Notes: a model not told the origin generated them from the letters alone. Counted from the first letter of the stretch, positions 16,842 to 26,009 are shown. The stretch: DNA of 64,000 nt from Hephaestia caeni (GCF_003550065.1 NZ_QXDC01000002.1:1298260-1362259); one strand, 5' to 3'. Translations and numbers: made by a program.

Positions 16842-17448
16842 GATCGTGCCTTTCCGATGGTGCGGGATCGACCTGGTTCCAGCGAAGGATGACCGGCTCA
16901 TTCTGGTCGTGCGCGTAGCCGAGCACGCTGATGCTCGCTGTGTCGAGCGCGAACAGTGAACCTTGTTGGGGCTCGAGGCCGAGCCACCGTGCGGCGAGCA
17001 CGTCCATCACATGCGCGCTGGAGAAGATCAGTGCGTTGCAATCGGCATCACGCAGCGCGGCAATAATCCGATCGACACGCATGCCGACATCGGCCGCTGT
17101 CTCGCCCCCGGGGCAGCCATCGCGAAACAGGTTCCAGCCGGGCCGCTCGGCCTGGATGTCGGCGGTGGTGCGGCCTTCGTAATCGCCATAGTCCCATTCG
17201 GCGAGATCAGGCTTCTTGGCCGACCAGGCAGCAAAACCTGCCAACCGGCACGTATCGAAAGCGCGCTGCGACGGGCTCGACCAGACAATCGGCAATGGCG
17301 GCGAAGGAAGTCGGGCGGTCAAGCCAACCGCAGCTTCCTCGCCCGCGGGAGTGAGGGGGATATCGGTGCGGCCAGTATGACGGCGTGTCCGGCTCCACAG
17401 GGTCTCACCGTGACGGACAAGAGTGATCTCGGGCAGGCTATCGGTCAT
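16834..17448 (-). CDS. histidine phosphatase family protein
   Basis: A 204-residue phosphoglycerate-mutase-superfamily protein. The catalytic histidine sits in LVRHGETLWS, the acid residue in EWDYGDYEG, and the second histidine in IFSSAHVMDVLAARW. These are SixA/CobC/GpmB-type phosphatases with varied substrates. It starts 16 bases after the hydrogenase-4-like B subunit and overlaps the Nudix gene, so it is cotranscribed. A second and third member of this superfamily sit in the riboswitch-10 operon. Confidence 0.85.
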   Translation of the reverse strand: MTDSLPEITLVRHGETLWSRTRRHTGRTDIPLTPAGEEAAVGLTARLPSPPLPIVWSSPSQRAFDTCRLAGFAAWSAKKPDLAEWDYGDYEGRTTADIQAERPGWNLFRDGCPGGETAADVGMRVDRIIAALRDADCNALIFSSAHVMDVLAARWLGLEPQQGSLFALDTASISVLGYAHDQNEPVILRWNQVDPAPSERHDHG

Positions 17449-17463
17449 CAGGTCTCCGGCAAG

Positions 17464-19458
17464 TCAGCGCAGCAGCAAGGGGACGATCAGGATCAGCACG
17501 AGCAACACGGCAATGAACGCCAGATAGGCGTTGAGATGCCCCGATTGCAGCCGGCGCAGCCGCTGCGCGATCGCGATCGCCAGGCGTTTGGCTGGCAGGA
17601 ACAGCAGCGGCCCGAATACCGGTGCGACATCGTGGGTGAACACCAGCCGGTGGATGAAATAGCGCTGGCCGTAACTGCCCTCGGCCAGCTCGCGCTGCGT
17701 GCGGCGCTGCGGACGATAGACGAAGCTGTAGAATTCGCGCAGCGCCTGCGAGAAGGACAATGCGGTGGTGGCGCTCTCCACCGGATCCTGCCGCTTGCCG
17801 CCGTACCAGACCGGTGCGCGCCGCACCCGCGTCGTGTGAGATAAGAGCAGGAACAGGATCGGCAGCAACGCGAGCAGCGGCATCGCGATGACTAGCTTGG
17901 ACGGCGAGATGAAGGCGAATTTCGAGGTCAGCGGCACCAGCAGCCAGCCTTCGCGCATCCGCCCGGCGACCTGATCGGCATAGGGCGGCGCGGCCTCGGC
18001 CAGAGCGGCGAGCCAGCCCGGCATACCCACCGCCAGCGCCGTCACCGCCAAACCAAGCGCACCGACCGCCAACGCGTATGGCAGACCGATTCGCTGCCGC
18101 TCGGGCGCAATACCGAGCAGACCGATGCCGAGCAATTTGACGAAGGTGGCGAGCGCGATCGCCGCAATGAGCGCAAGGCCAGCGCCAGCGGCGGCGAGCA
18201 GCAGCCGGTCGCCGAGGCCGGTAAGATGGAAGCCCTGGAACACTGTCTGGAACAGATACCATTCGCTGACGAACCCGACCTGCGGCGGCATCGCCGCGAG
18301 GCTGCCCGCGGCGAGCAGCGCGCCCAGCCCGAGCGGCCAGGCGGCGCGGCGCAGCAGGCCTTGCTGGCGCAGCTCGTAGCTGCCGGTCGCGTCGAACACG
18401 CCGTCGGCGGCGAGGAACAACGCGCCCTTGGCCAGCGCGTGTCCGCCGAGATGGAGCAGCGCGGCGATCCAGGCGAGCCCCGCGAGATCACGCAGACCGT
18501 CACGCCCGAACATCAGCGAGGCGCCGAGCAGCACGACGGCGAGCGAAGCGTTCTCCGCCGAAGAGAAGGAAAGCAGGCGGCGCCAGTCGTCCTGCTGGAA
18601 GGCGTAGAGCACAGTCAGGATCGCGCTCACCACGCCTACCGCCACGACAATGCCGTGGAACAAGGTCAGCGCCGTGCCGTCGGTCGGCGCAAGCCAGTCG
18701 GCGAGGCCACGCGCCAGCCCGAAAAAGGCGGCGTTCAGGACCACGCCGGACATCAGCGCGCCGGTCGCCCCGCTGGCGCTGCCATAAGCATTGGGGAACC
18801 ATTCGTAGAACGGCAGCAGGCCGAGCTTGGCGCCGAACCCGATCAGCAGCAGCAATCCGATCCAAACCTGCATTCCCGGCGACATCAGTGGCGCGCGGGC
18901 GGCGAATCCGGCGAACGACAGGCCGTGCGTGCCCGTCGCCAGCAGCAGCATCGCCACCATCAGCGCAACCGAGCCGACCTCGAGCAGTGCCAGCATGAAC
19001 AACGACGGCCGGCCGGCGTCGCCAACCAGTCGTTCGCCGAGGATCATCACAGCGCCGCCGAGGCTCATCAGTTCCCAGGCGACGAGGAAGCCGACCGCAT
19101 CCTGCAAGCCGAACACCCCCAGCGCACCTATCAACGAGGCAGCGGCGCCGAAGCACCAGCCGGCTTTGCCGGCGCGCGTCGGGCTCGCCAGCCAACCGGC
19201 CAGCGCGGCGGGAATCAGCCCGAGGAGCATCAGCCACGCAGCAGTGGGAGTGATCGCGAAACCCCAATGCGACGCGGCGATGCCGAGCGGCAAGATGACG
19301 ACGGGCGAGCCGTTGGGCAGCGCCATCACCGCACCAACGAGCCCGGCGACCGCGCCGAAACCGAGCGTCGCCCGTGCGAGCGGCGTGATCCTGAGCAGCG
19401 CCGCCACCGCCGCGGCCAGCCACAGGATCAGCGCGATGCCGAAGGCGTCATTCGCCAT
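17464..19458 (-). CDS. hydrogenase-4/complex-I-like antiporter subunit (HyfB/NuoL-type)
   Basis: A 664-residue polytopic membrane protein of the proton-translocating Nuo/Mrp antiporter family. About fourteen or more hydrophobic helices are visible, with the conserved segments LVAWELMSLGGAVMI, KLGLLPFYEWFPNAYGSASG and LLSFSSAENASLAVVL typical of HyfB/HycC. These subunits carry ions in energy-converting complexes. ATG 19458 is chosen because the longer frame upstream is Arg/Cys-rich and lies inside the preceding gene. The stop of that gene is 19448, giving a short overlap. It is the last complex subunit of the operon. Confidence 0.88.
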   Translation of the reverse strand: MANDAFGIALILWLAAAVAALLRITPLARATLGFGAVAGLVGAVMALPNGSPVVILPLGIAASHWGFAITPTAAWLMLLGLIPAALAGWLASPTRAGKAGWCFGAAASLIGALGVFGLQDAVGFLVAWELMSLGGAVMILGERLVGDAGRPSLFMLALLEVGSVALMVAMLLLATGTHGLSFAGFAARAPLMSPGMQVWIGLLLLIGFGAKLGLLPFYEWFPNAYGSASGATGALMSGVVLNAAFFGLARGLADWLAPTDGTALTLFHGIVVAVGVVSAILTVLYAFQQDDWRRLLSFSSAENASLAVVLLGASLMFGRDGLRDLAGLAWIAALLHLGGHALAKGALFLAADGVFDATGSYELRQQGLLRRAAWPLGLGALLAAGSLAAMPPQVGFVSEWYLFQTVFQGFHLTGLGDRLLLAAAGAGLALIAAIALATFVKLLGIGLLGIAPERQRIGLPYALAVGALGLAVTALAVGMPGWLAALAEAAPPYADQVAGRMREGWLLVPLTSKFAFISPSKLVIAMPLLALLPILFLLLSHTTRVRRAPVWYGGKRQDPVESATTALSFSQALREFYSFVYRPQRRTQRELAEGSYGQRYFIHRLVFTHDVAPVFGPLLFLPAKRLAIAIAQRLRRLQSGHLNAYLAFIAVLLVLILIVPLLLR

Positions 19459-20251
19459 AGCGACCTCCATGAACCTGCTGCGGCATCCGCCCCTGCAACA
19501 GCAGCAGCGCCTGGATGATCGCCGCCGGGTTGGGCGGGCAGCCGGGCACATGGACGTCGACCGGCAGCCACTCGTCGACGCCGTGCCCGCTGGCATAGGC
19601 GCCCGCCATGATCCCGCCGGAGATCGCGCAGGCGCCGGTGGCGATCACCCATTTCGGGCCGGGCATCGCCTCATAGGTCTCGATCAGCGGCGCCTTCATC
19701 GCCTGCGTCACCGGCCCCGTCACCAGCAGCACGTCGGCGAAGCGCGGCGAAGGCGTGAAGAAGATGCCGAGCCGGTGGAGGTTGTAGAACGGGTTGCCGA
19801 GCGCCTGAAGCTCGGATTCGCAGCCGTTGCACGATCCGGCATCGACATGGCGGACGTGCAGGCTGCGGTGATAGCGGCGGCCAGGCCTGCCATTCATCGC
19901 CGGCGGTTGAACCGCTTCGGCGTCAGTAGCGAGATTGTCGCGATAGCGTACCGCGAAGGCCCAGTCGTTGGTTTCCTCCATCGGACCATCCGGGGCGGCT
20001 TCGACGCAAAGCTGACAGGCGATGCAACGTCCGTAATCGATGGCGAGGCGTGGGCCTTCGCCGTCTTCGACGTAGCGGATCGCCTGGGTCGGACACGCCT
20101 CGGCGCAGGCCCGCGCGCTTTCGGCGGTGACGCGGTCGGGGCGATAGCGCGGCATCCCGAGCACGCCTTCCTGGCCGGAATCGCCATCGCGCAGCGGCCA
20201 GCGGGTGCTCGCCTTGCCCCACAGCAGCGAATGGAAGGTCCATAGCGCCAT
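19448..20251 (-). CDS. ferredoxin-NuoB-type fusion subunit
   Basis: A 267-residue protein fusing an N-terminal ferredoxin-like domain (HycF/NuoI type) to a C-terminal NuoB/HycG-type [4Fe-4S] subunit. The C-terminal cluster ligands are visible: GSCNGCESE, GACAISGG and VPGCPPNP. In the ferredoxin part the second motif CIACQLC and the CP of ACAEACP can ligate one [4Fe-4S], but the first two cysteines of motif one and the last of motif two (EAAP) are missing, so only one cluster is expected. It would pass electrons to the large subunit. It follows the large subunit gene by seven bases. Confidence 0.85.
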   Translation of the reverse strand: MALWTFHSLLWGKASTRWPLRDGDSGQEGVLGMPRYRPDRVTAESARACAEACPTQAIRYVEDGEGPRLAIDYGRCIACQLCVEAAPDGPMEETNDWAFAVRYRDNLATDAEAVQPPAMNGRPGRRYHRSLHVRHVDAGSCNGCESELQALGNPFYNLHRLGIFFTPSPRFADVLLVTGPVTQAMKAPLIETYEAMPGPKWVIATGACAISGGIMAGAYASGHGVDEWLPVDVHVPGCPPNPAAIIQALLLLQGRMPQQVHGGRYGE

Positions 20252-20258
20252 CGCCGGC

Positions 20259-21716
20259 CTACCTGTCGCATCCGGCGATGGTCAGGCCGAAACTGGCCTC
20301 GTTGATCGCATAGTCCATCATGTTGCTCTCGTGGACGGTGAACGGGAAGGCGCGCCAGTTGGAGAAGCTCGGCGACTTGATCTTGACCCGCGCCAGCCGC
20401 CCGTCCCCGCCGATATGCACCGCGTAGAACAGCGAGCCACGCGGGCTTTCCGCCCAGCCGAGCCCCTCCGATCCCGGCGGGGCGAGGCATTCCACGCGGA
20501 TCGGCCCCGGCTCCAGACGATCGAGCACGTGGCGGATCGCGGTGATGCTCTCCCTGATCTCGCGGGTGCGGACCAGCGAGCGGGCGTGGGCGTCGCCTGC
20601 TTGTTCGGTGACGACGCCGATCGCGATGCGGTCATAGCCGGCATAAGGGTGATCGCGCCTCAGATCCCGATCGAGACCTGAGGCGCGCTCGACCGGCCCG
20701 GTCGCGCCCTGATCGAATGCAGTCCGTCGATCGAGCACACCCGTCGTCATTAGCCGGTCGAGATAGGAATTGCTGCGGGCGAGCAAGGCGACGTAGCGGC
20801 GCACCTGCTTGGAGAGCCGCGCCAGCTCGGCGCCGAACCATTGACCGGTGGTCACGTCGCGGCGCAGACCGCCAGGTGTCGCAAGCCCGCGCAGGAAGCG
20901 GCTGCCGGTCAGCCGTGCATTCAATTGCTTGGCGAACTCCGCGAGTAGTACGCCCTCGGCATGGCCTACTTTCAGCGTCGTCGTGTCGGCGAGATGGCCG
21001 AGATAATAGAGGTGATTGTAGAGTCTCTCCAGCTCGGCGAACAACACGCGCAGCAGCCGGGCGCGCTCGGGCACGATGCAGCCTGCCGCCGCCTCGATCG
21101 CCTGCGCATAGGCCAGCGTATGAGTGAAACTGCCGACCCCTGAGACGCGCTCGGCGAGCACCACGCCGGTGTCGGTCGTCAGGCCAGCGAAGCGCTGTTC
21201 GACGCCGCGATGCTTGAAGAACAATTGCGGGTAATAATGAACGATGTGCTCGCCGGTGTAATAGAAGACGAACTCGCCCGATTCCACCACGCCCGCGCGC
21301 ACGGGCCCCCAGGGCAGGCGCTGCACGTCAGGCTCGTCGAGCAGCGGCATGGGATCGCTAGAACCGGTGTTGAGTGGCGGGCGATCTGGCGCAAAGGGTG
21401 GCGGCGTGCCTTCGGGAAGGACCAGCGGAACCGGTTCGGGATGGCCGTCGAAGGCGATGCCGAACAGATCGGCGACCTCGCGCTCGTACCAGCCGAGCAG
21501 CGGGCTCGACGGCGCGAGGCTGATCGCGCGGCCGTTCTCGGGCACCACGCGCCACTGCGCGAACGCCGCCTCACCGGGCATGGCAACTACGTAGCGCAGC
21601 TCAGGCGCACTCTCGGGTTGCCAGGCGTAGAGCATCTGGAAGCGTCCGCCCGCCTTGAGCATCGCCCGCGCGCGTGCGATCAGGTCGGCGAGCGCGATCG
21701 TCTCGACCGCGCTCAC
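20259..21716 (-). CDS. hydrogenase-like large subunit without [NiFe] cysteines (Ehr-type)
   Basis: A 485-residue protein fusing a NuoC-like 30-kDa domain (about 1-140, with GWYEREVADLFGI) to a NuoD/HycE-like 49-kDa domain. True group-4 hydrogenases carry a CGxC N-terminal pair and a DPCxxC C-terminal pair. Here the first reads ERVSGVGSFTH, with both cysteines gone, and the C-terminus ends FGLTIAGCDR with one of two. It cannot hold a [NiFe] site and fits the energy-converting hydrogenase-related (Ehr) group. The GTG at 21716 overlaps the upstream stop as GTGA; longer in-frame starts lie inside that gene. Confidence 0.87.
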   Translation of the reverse strand: MSAVETIALADLIARARAMLKAGGRFQMLYAWQPESAPELRYVVAMPGEAAFAQWRVVPENGRAISLAPSSPLLGWYEREVADLFGIAFDGHPEPVPLVLPEGTPPPFAPDRPPLNTGSSDPMPLLDEPDVQRLPWGPVRAGVVESGEFVFYYTGEHIVHYYPQLFFKHRGVEQRFAGLTTDTGVVLAERVSGVGSFTHTLAYAQAIEAAAGCIVPERARLLRVLFAELERLYNHLYYLGHLADTTTLKVGHAEGVLLAEFAKQLNARLTGSRFLRGLATPGGLRRDVTTGQWFGAELARLSKQVRRYVALLARSNSYLDRLMTTGVLDRRTAFDQGATGPVERASGLDRDLRRDHPYAGYDRIAIGVVTEQAGDAHARSLVRTREIRESITAIRHVLDRLEPGPIRVECLAPPGSEGLGWAESPRGSLFYAVHIGGDGRLARVKIKSPSFSNWRAFPFTVHESNMMDYAINEASFGLTIAGCDR

Positions 21717-23179
21717 GACGCCACCATGCCGAGCGCGTGCGCCGCGGCCTCGAAATAGTTCCAGAAGGCGCTCGGCCACCAGAAGCCGAACACCAGCAGC
21801 GGGACGAGCGCGATCGCCATCGGCGTGACGCACCATGCGCTGATCCGCGCCGGGGCGTCGGTCTCGGCCTCACCCGGCTCGTGAAACATGATGCGGAAGT
21901 GGTTGAGGAAGGCGATGAACACCAGGATCAGCAGCGCCGCCATGAGGTACGCCGCCCAGGCGAATCGCTGGTCGAAGCCGCCCAGGAGAATAACGAATTC
22001 GCTGAAGAACAGCGCGAACACCGGCGCCCCCGTGATCGCCACTGCGCCAGCCAGCCACAAGGCACCGATCCGCGGGAAATGCCGTCCGAAATCGCGGATG
22101 CGCGCGATCTCGGTGGTGCCGTAGCTGCGCATCGCCGCGCCCGCGCCGAAGAACATCAGCCCCTTGTTGAGCGAGTGGCCGAGCATGTGGAACAGCGCGC
22201 CCGCCGTCCCGAACGCGCCGCCGAAGCCGAAGCCGAGCGCGATCACCCCCATGTGCTCGACGCTCGAATAGGCCATCAGCCGCTTCACGCGCTCCTGCCG
22301 AACGATGAAGAAGGCGGCGACGGCGAGGCTGACCAGCCCGAACAGCACCATCGCGACATGCGCCTCGCGCGCCACTGGCGACGCGTTGGCGATGGCGAGG
22401 AAGCGAACGACCCCGACCATCGCGGCGTTGAGCAGCGCGCCAGACAGCATCGCCGAGACTGGCGCCGGCGCCTCGGCATGGGCGTCGGGCAGCCAGGTGT
22501 GCATCGGCACCAGCCCGACCTTGGTGCCGTAGCCGACCAGCGCGAGCAGGAAGGCGAGCATCACCAGCGCCGGGCTCATCCGCGGCGCGGCCGCCGTCAG
22601 CGTCGCCCAGTCGAGCGCGTAGCTCGGCCCCAGCGAGAAGGTGCCGGCCCAATAGATCAGCACTGTGCCGAGCAGCGCGAGGCTGATCCCGGCCGAGACG
22701 ATCATGATGTATTTCCACGCCGCCTCCATCGATTCAGGGGTGCGCTCGAAGGCGACGAGGAAGGTGCTGACCAAGGTCGTCAGCTCGATCGCGATCCAAT
22801 AGACGCCGACATTGTTGACCAGCGGCGCGAGCAGGGTCGTCCAGCCGAACAGCGCGAACAGGCCGTAGAAGGTCGGCAGCTTCGCGTCCTCGCCCAATGT
22901 GCGCATGTAGCCGATCGCGAACAGCGACGAGAGGCAATAAACCAGGGCGGTGCAGACGCTCACCCACGCCGAGAGGCGGTCGACGATCAGGTAATCGCCG
23001 AGCAGCACGGTGTCGCCATAAGCGGCGAAGAACGGCAGCGGCAGCGCGGCGGCGAGCGCGATCAGGCTGCCGATCAGATTGGCGGCCTCGGCGACGCGGG
23101 GATGGCGGCTGCCGGCGGCGATCGCGGCGCCGAGCGCGGGGGCGGCGAACAGCGCGACGAGGCAATCGCTCGCGGTCAT
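21713..23179 (-). CDS. hydrogenase-4/complex-I-like antiporter subunit (HyfF/NuoN-type)
   Basis: A 488-residue membrane protein of the NuoL/M/N antiporter family with about fourteen helices. Landmarks are YWIAIELTTLVSTFLVAFER with the conserved Glu, YGTKVGLVPMHTWLPDAHAEAP with the conserved Lys and the loop characteristic of this family, and KRLMAYSSVEHMGVI. It is the second ion-translocating subunit of the complex, homologous to HyfF. ATG 23179 overlaps the preceding gene as ATGA. The very long reading frame extending upstream is a shadow of that gene. Confidence 0.9.
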   Translation of the reverse strand: MTASDCLVALFAAPALGAAIAAGSRHPRVAEAANLIGSLIALAAALPLPFFAAYGDTVLLGDYLIVDRLSAWVSVCTALVYCLSSLFAIGYMRTLGEDAKLPTFYGLFALFGWTTLLAPLVNNVGVYWIAIELTTLVSTFLVAFERTPESMEAAWKYIMIVSAGISLALLGTVLIYWAGTFSLGPSYALDWATLTAAAPRMSPALVMLAFLLALVGYGTKVGLVPMHTWLPDAHAEAPAPVSAMLSGALLNAAMVGVVRFLAIANASPVAREAHVAMVLFGLVSLAVAAFFIVRQERVKRLMAYSSVEHMGVIALGFGFGGAFGTAGALFHMLGHSLNKGLMFFGAGAAMRSYGTTEIARIRDFGRHFPRIGALWLAGAVAITGAPVFALFFSEFVILLGGFDQRFAWAAYLMAALLILVFIAFLNHFRIMFHEPGEAETDAPARISAWCVTPMAIALVPLLVFGFWWPSAFWNYFEAAAHALGMVAS

Positions 23180-23856
23180 CCGCGCAGCTTCCTCAAGCCG
23201 AGGCTGCTGGTCGAGCCGATCGCGCTCCGCAGATAACGCACCAGGATGCCGAAGCAGGCGACCGCGACCAGCAGATCGAACAGGATGACGATCTCGAACA
23301 GCATCGGCATCCCCGGCACCAGGATCTGCGCGCCGAGGAAGATGCCGTTCTCCAGCACCAGCAGGCCGAGCACCTGGCTGATCGCTTCGTGACGGAAGAC
23401 CAGCATCAGGAAGCCGATCAGCTTCATTGCCAGCATGACGGTCAGCGCCAACACCGCGACGGTGCCGACCAACCCGAGATCGTCGCCGATATGATAGGCG
23501 ACGACCAATGCGAAGATCACCGCCGCCGCGCCGACCAGCAGGCTGGACGATGGCCGCAGGATCGCCTCGACCTCGTGGTCCGCCGCCTGCCGCTGGATGA
23601 TCCGCCAGATGAGATAGGGCAGCAGCACCCCGCGGAACACGATCGTCAGCAGTGCGATCAGGATCAGCTCGGGATAGCCGGCGTAGATGCCGACCGTCGC
23701 CGACAGCCCGGCGATCATCCATGATTCCGCGGCAAAGGCGTAGAGATAATGATCGAGCCAGCGCGAGCCGAGCATGACGAAGGTGAGCAGCAAGGCGGCG
23801 ATCGCCAGCAGGCCGAAGATCGAGGTGGCGATCGGAGGAAGGGCGGTCAGCGTCAT
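23176..23856 (-). CDS. HyfE-like membrane subunit
   Basis: A 226-residue membrane protein with about seven hydrophobic segments and the HyfE-like stretches ESWMIAGLSATVGIYAGYPELILIALL and VLGLLVLENGIFLGAQ, the last related to the NuoK/MrpC Glu-bearing helix. It sits between the HyfC-like and HyfF-like subunits, the same order as in hyf-type operons. Start ATG 23856 comes four bases after the upstream stop and has GGAAG-type sequence ahead. Confidence 0.85.
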   Translation of the reverse strand: MTLTALPPIATSIFGLLAIAALLLTFVMLGSRWLDHYLYAFAAESWMIAGLSATVGIYAGYPELILIALLTIVFRGVLLPYLIWRIIQRQAADHEVEAILRPSSSLLVGAAAVIFALVVAYHIGDDLGLVGTVAVLALTVMLAMKLIGFLMLVFRHEAISQVLGLLVLENGIFLGAQILVPGMPMLFEIVILFDLLVAVACFGILVRYLRSAIGSTSSLGLRKLRG

Positions 23857-23860
23857 GGCG

Positions 23861-24808
23861 TCATCCCATCTGCGTGCTGACGATGGCGAGGATGGCGAGC
23901 AGGAACGACGCGGCGAGCGGCTCCTGATAGCGGTAGAAGCGCAGCCGCGCCTGCGTCGTCTCGACCAGCACCACCGCGCAGGCGACGATGGTGAACTTGA
24001 CGATCAGGCCGGCGGCCGCGCCCAGCGTGCCCAACGCGGTGCCTTCGATCGACAGCCCCCAGGGCAGCACCAGCACGTGACAGAAGATCGTGTAGAGGAT
24101 GAACTGCTTCATCGCCGACGCCCATTTGAGCAGCGCCAAGAGCGGCCCAGAATATTCGAGGATACGCGCCTCCTCGATCATATAGACCTCGATATGGGTC
24201 GAGGAATGGATCGGCAGCCGGTCGGTCTCGGTCAGGATCAGCACGAAGAAGGCGGCGACGAGGAACAGGTGCGCCGGGCTGAAATAGACCGCGAGGTCGC
24301 CGACCAGCAGGTGATTGGAGACGAACGGCAGCATCGACCGTGCGACCAAAGTAATGCCGATGAACACCAGGATCAGGGTCGGCTCGGCGAGGATGGTGAT
24401 CATCGCGGTGCGGCTCGACCCGACGCCGCCATAAGCGCTGCCCGAATCGAGCCCCGCGAGCAGGATCATGAACGAACCGAGGGTCAGAATCAGCCCGCCG
24501 CCGAGGATGTCGCCCATGTCGGACAGCGGCAGCGGGAAGTTGGTCAGCACCGGGATCAGCAGCGGCACCGTCATCATGCAGGTGAAGGCAACGATCGGCG
24601 CCGCCACGGTAAGCCACGACGCCGTCTCCGGCAGCACTGTCTCCTTGCCGAACAGCTTCCACAGGTCGCGATAGGGCTGGAAGATGCCCGGCCCCTGCCC
24701 GCGCTGCACGCGCTCCTCGAACTGGTGGATGATCCCCTGGATCAGTGGCGACAGCACGAGCACCGCGACGACCTGCGCGATTTGCAGCAGGACGTCGCGC
24801 GCGCTCAC
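23861..24808 (-). CDS. HyfC/NuoH-like membrane anchor subunit
   Basis: A 315-residue membrane protein of the NuoH/HyfC/HycD family with about eight helices. Typical segments are GIIHQFEERVQRGQGPGIFQPYRDLWKLFGKE near the N-terminus, HLFLVAAFFVLILTETDRLP, and the quinone-site-like EVYMIEEARILEYSG. It anchors the peripheral electron-transfer arm. The start is GTG at 24808 with GGCGGAG nine bases before; it overlaps the stop of a 19-codon leader ORF as GTGA. This is the first structural gene after riboswitch 7. Confidence 0.9.
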   Translation of the reverse strand: MSARDVLLQIAQVVAVLVLSPLIQGIIHQFEERVQRGQGPGIFQPYRDLWKLFGKETVLPETASWLTVAAPIVAFTCMMTVPLLIPVLTNFPLPLSDMGDILGGGLILTLGSFMILLAGLDSGSAYGGVGSSRTAMITILAEPTLILVFIGITLVARSMLPFVSNHLLVGDLAVYFSPAHLFLVAAFFVLILTETDRLPIHSSTHIEVYMIEEARILEYSGPLLALLKWASAMKQFILYTIFCHVLVLPWGLSIEGTALGTLGAAAGLIVKFTIVACAVVLVETTQARLRFYRYQEPLAASFLLAILAIVSTQMG

Positions 24809-24864
24809 CGAGTGCGCTCCGCCTGGCTCGCCTTGGTTCGAAAATTCGGTCTTTTAGCCCGCAC
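24805..24864 (-). other. possible 19-codon leader ORF of riboswitch 7
   Basis: GTG at 24864, shortly after a purine-rich GGAAGGAAGGGG (24866-24878), opens 19 codons that end in a TGA overlapping the GTG of the HyfC-like gene. The GGAAGGA of its Shine-Dalgarno is complementary to TCCTTCC at the end of the aptamer. The layout repeats that seen at riboswitches 2 and 10. Confidence 0.4.
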
Positions 24865-24893
24865 GCCCCTTCCTTCCTCACTTGCGAGGTTGT

Positions 24894-24946
24894 GGAAGGA
24901 GTCATCGGCCCAAAGGGCGGTTACAAGGCGGACTCCACCGCCTGCC
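24894..24946 (-). promoter_or_regulatory. fluoride riboswitch 7
   Basis: Minus strand: GGCGGTGGAGTCCGCC, TTGTAACCGCCC, short loop, GGGCCGATGACTCCTTCC. It deviates slightly from the others (GGTGG for GATGG, GGCCGATG for GGCTGATG) but keeps every pairing. It heads the membrane-complex operon. The stretch to the lysR gene end at 24,985 shows nothing else. Confidence 0.82.
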
Positions 24947-24984
24947 AGCACGGCTCGTAGATTGCTGCGATGCCGGCGAACTTG

Positions 24985-25911
24985 TCAACTACCGAAGGAT
25001 CGTTCCGGATCCATAGCGATTTTCGACGCGGTCGCGACCAGCGACCGCAAGGCAGCGGTTTCGGTCCCCGCGCGCCACGCCAGCCCGGTCTCCAGCGAGG
25101 GCGCGTCGTTGGCGATCGTCAGGTAACGCACGCCGGTTCGGGCAAGGTGGCGCATTGAGGCGGGCACTAGCGCCATGCCGATCCCGGCCGAAACGAGGCT
25201 AATGATCGTCTGCATCTGGATCGCCTCCTGCCGCACGATCGGCTCGCGGTCCCGAGAGCGATAGAAACCTATCACCAGCTCATGGAAATCCGGTGAAACG
25301 CGCGCTGGAAAGATGATCAGCGGCAATGCCATCCAATCGCTACCGTCAATCACGCCGCCTTGCGCTACAATCCGACCATTGTGGATCCACGTTTCGGGCA
25401 CCGCAGCAATCAACGGCTCCTTCGATAAAGGCAGGTAATCGAGCATGGCCGGAAGCGCCGGGCGCGTCGGGATGAGGATGCCGGCGTCGATACTTCCGTC
25501 AAGCAGGCCGGCGGTCTGCACATCGCTAGTCGCCTCGATCAGACCGAGCTCGACATCGGGAGAAGCCGCTGCGTAATCGCGAACTAGCCGCGGCAGCACG
25601 CTGTAGTCAGCCGTGCTGACGAAGGAGAGCGTGATCGATCCAATCGTGCCGGCCCGCAGCCGGCGTGCGATGTCGGGCAGCGCCGCGATGCCATCCGCCG
25701 CTGGCCGGACGTGATCGAGCCACTGCCGCCCGAACGGCGTGAGCGCGACGCTGCGCTTCGAACGGGTGAACAGCGCCACGCCCAGCTCGCGTTCCAGTGC
25801 CATGATGGACTGACTGAGCGGCGGCTGCGTCATGCCCAGCCGCTCCGCCGCGCGCCCGAAGTGCAGCGTGTCCGCGACCGCGATGAAATGACGGAGCTGG
25901 CGTAAGTCCAT
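24985..25911 (-). CDS. LysR-family transcriptional regulator
   Basis: A 308-residue LysR regulator: winged helix in the first 60 residues (MDLRQLRHFIAVADTLHFGRAAERLGMTQPPLSQSIMALE) and a periplasmic-binding-type effector domain after about residue 90. ATG 25911 begins the canonical LysR N-terminus. It is divergent from ilvD with a 98-base shared promoter region that contains an AT-rich stretch (about 25,930-25,960) suited to a LysR operator. It most likely controls ilvD in response to a branched-chain pathway metabolite. It has no fluoride riboswitch. Confidence 0.88.
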   Translation of the reverse strand: MDLRQLRHFIAVADTLHFGRAAERLGMTQPPLSQSIMALERELGVALFTRSKRSVALTPFGRQWLDHVRPAADGIAALPDIARRLRAGTIGSITLSFVSTADYSVLPRLVRDYAAASPDVELGLIEATSDVQTAGLLDGSIDAGILIPTRPALPAMLDYLPLSKEPLIAAVPETWIHNGRIVAQGGVIDGSDWMALPLIIFPARVSPDFHELVIGFYRSRDREPIVRQEAIQMQTIISLVSAGIGMALVPASMRHLARTGVRYLTIANDAPSLETGLAWRAGTETAALRSLVATASKIAMDPERSFGS

Positions 25912-26009
25912 AATAATTCGTTTCGTGACTTTGTGAGGCGATAATAATATATTTTGCAACCTGATCAACGATCGATAGCGAGGTCAGGACAAACGAGAGG
26001 ACGTTTCCG

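Noticed and set aside
17464..24808. Annotation as a true hydrogenase or formate hydrogenlyase
   Set aside because: The large subunit lacks both N-terminal cysteines and one of the two C-terminal cysteines needed for the NiFe centre; no formate dehydrogenase or Hyp maturation gene is present in the window.
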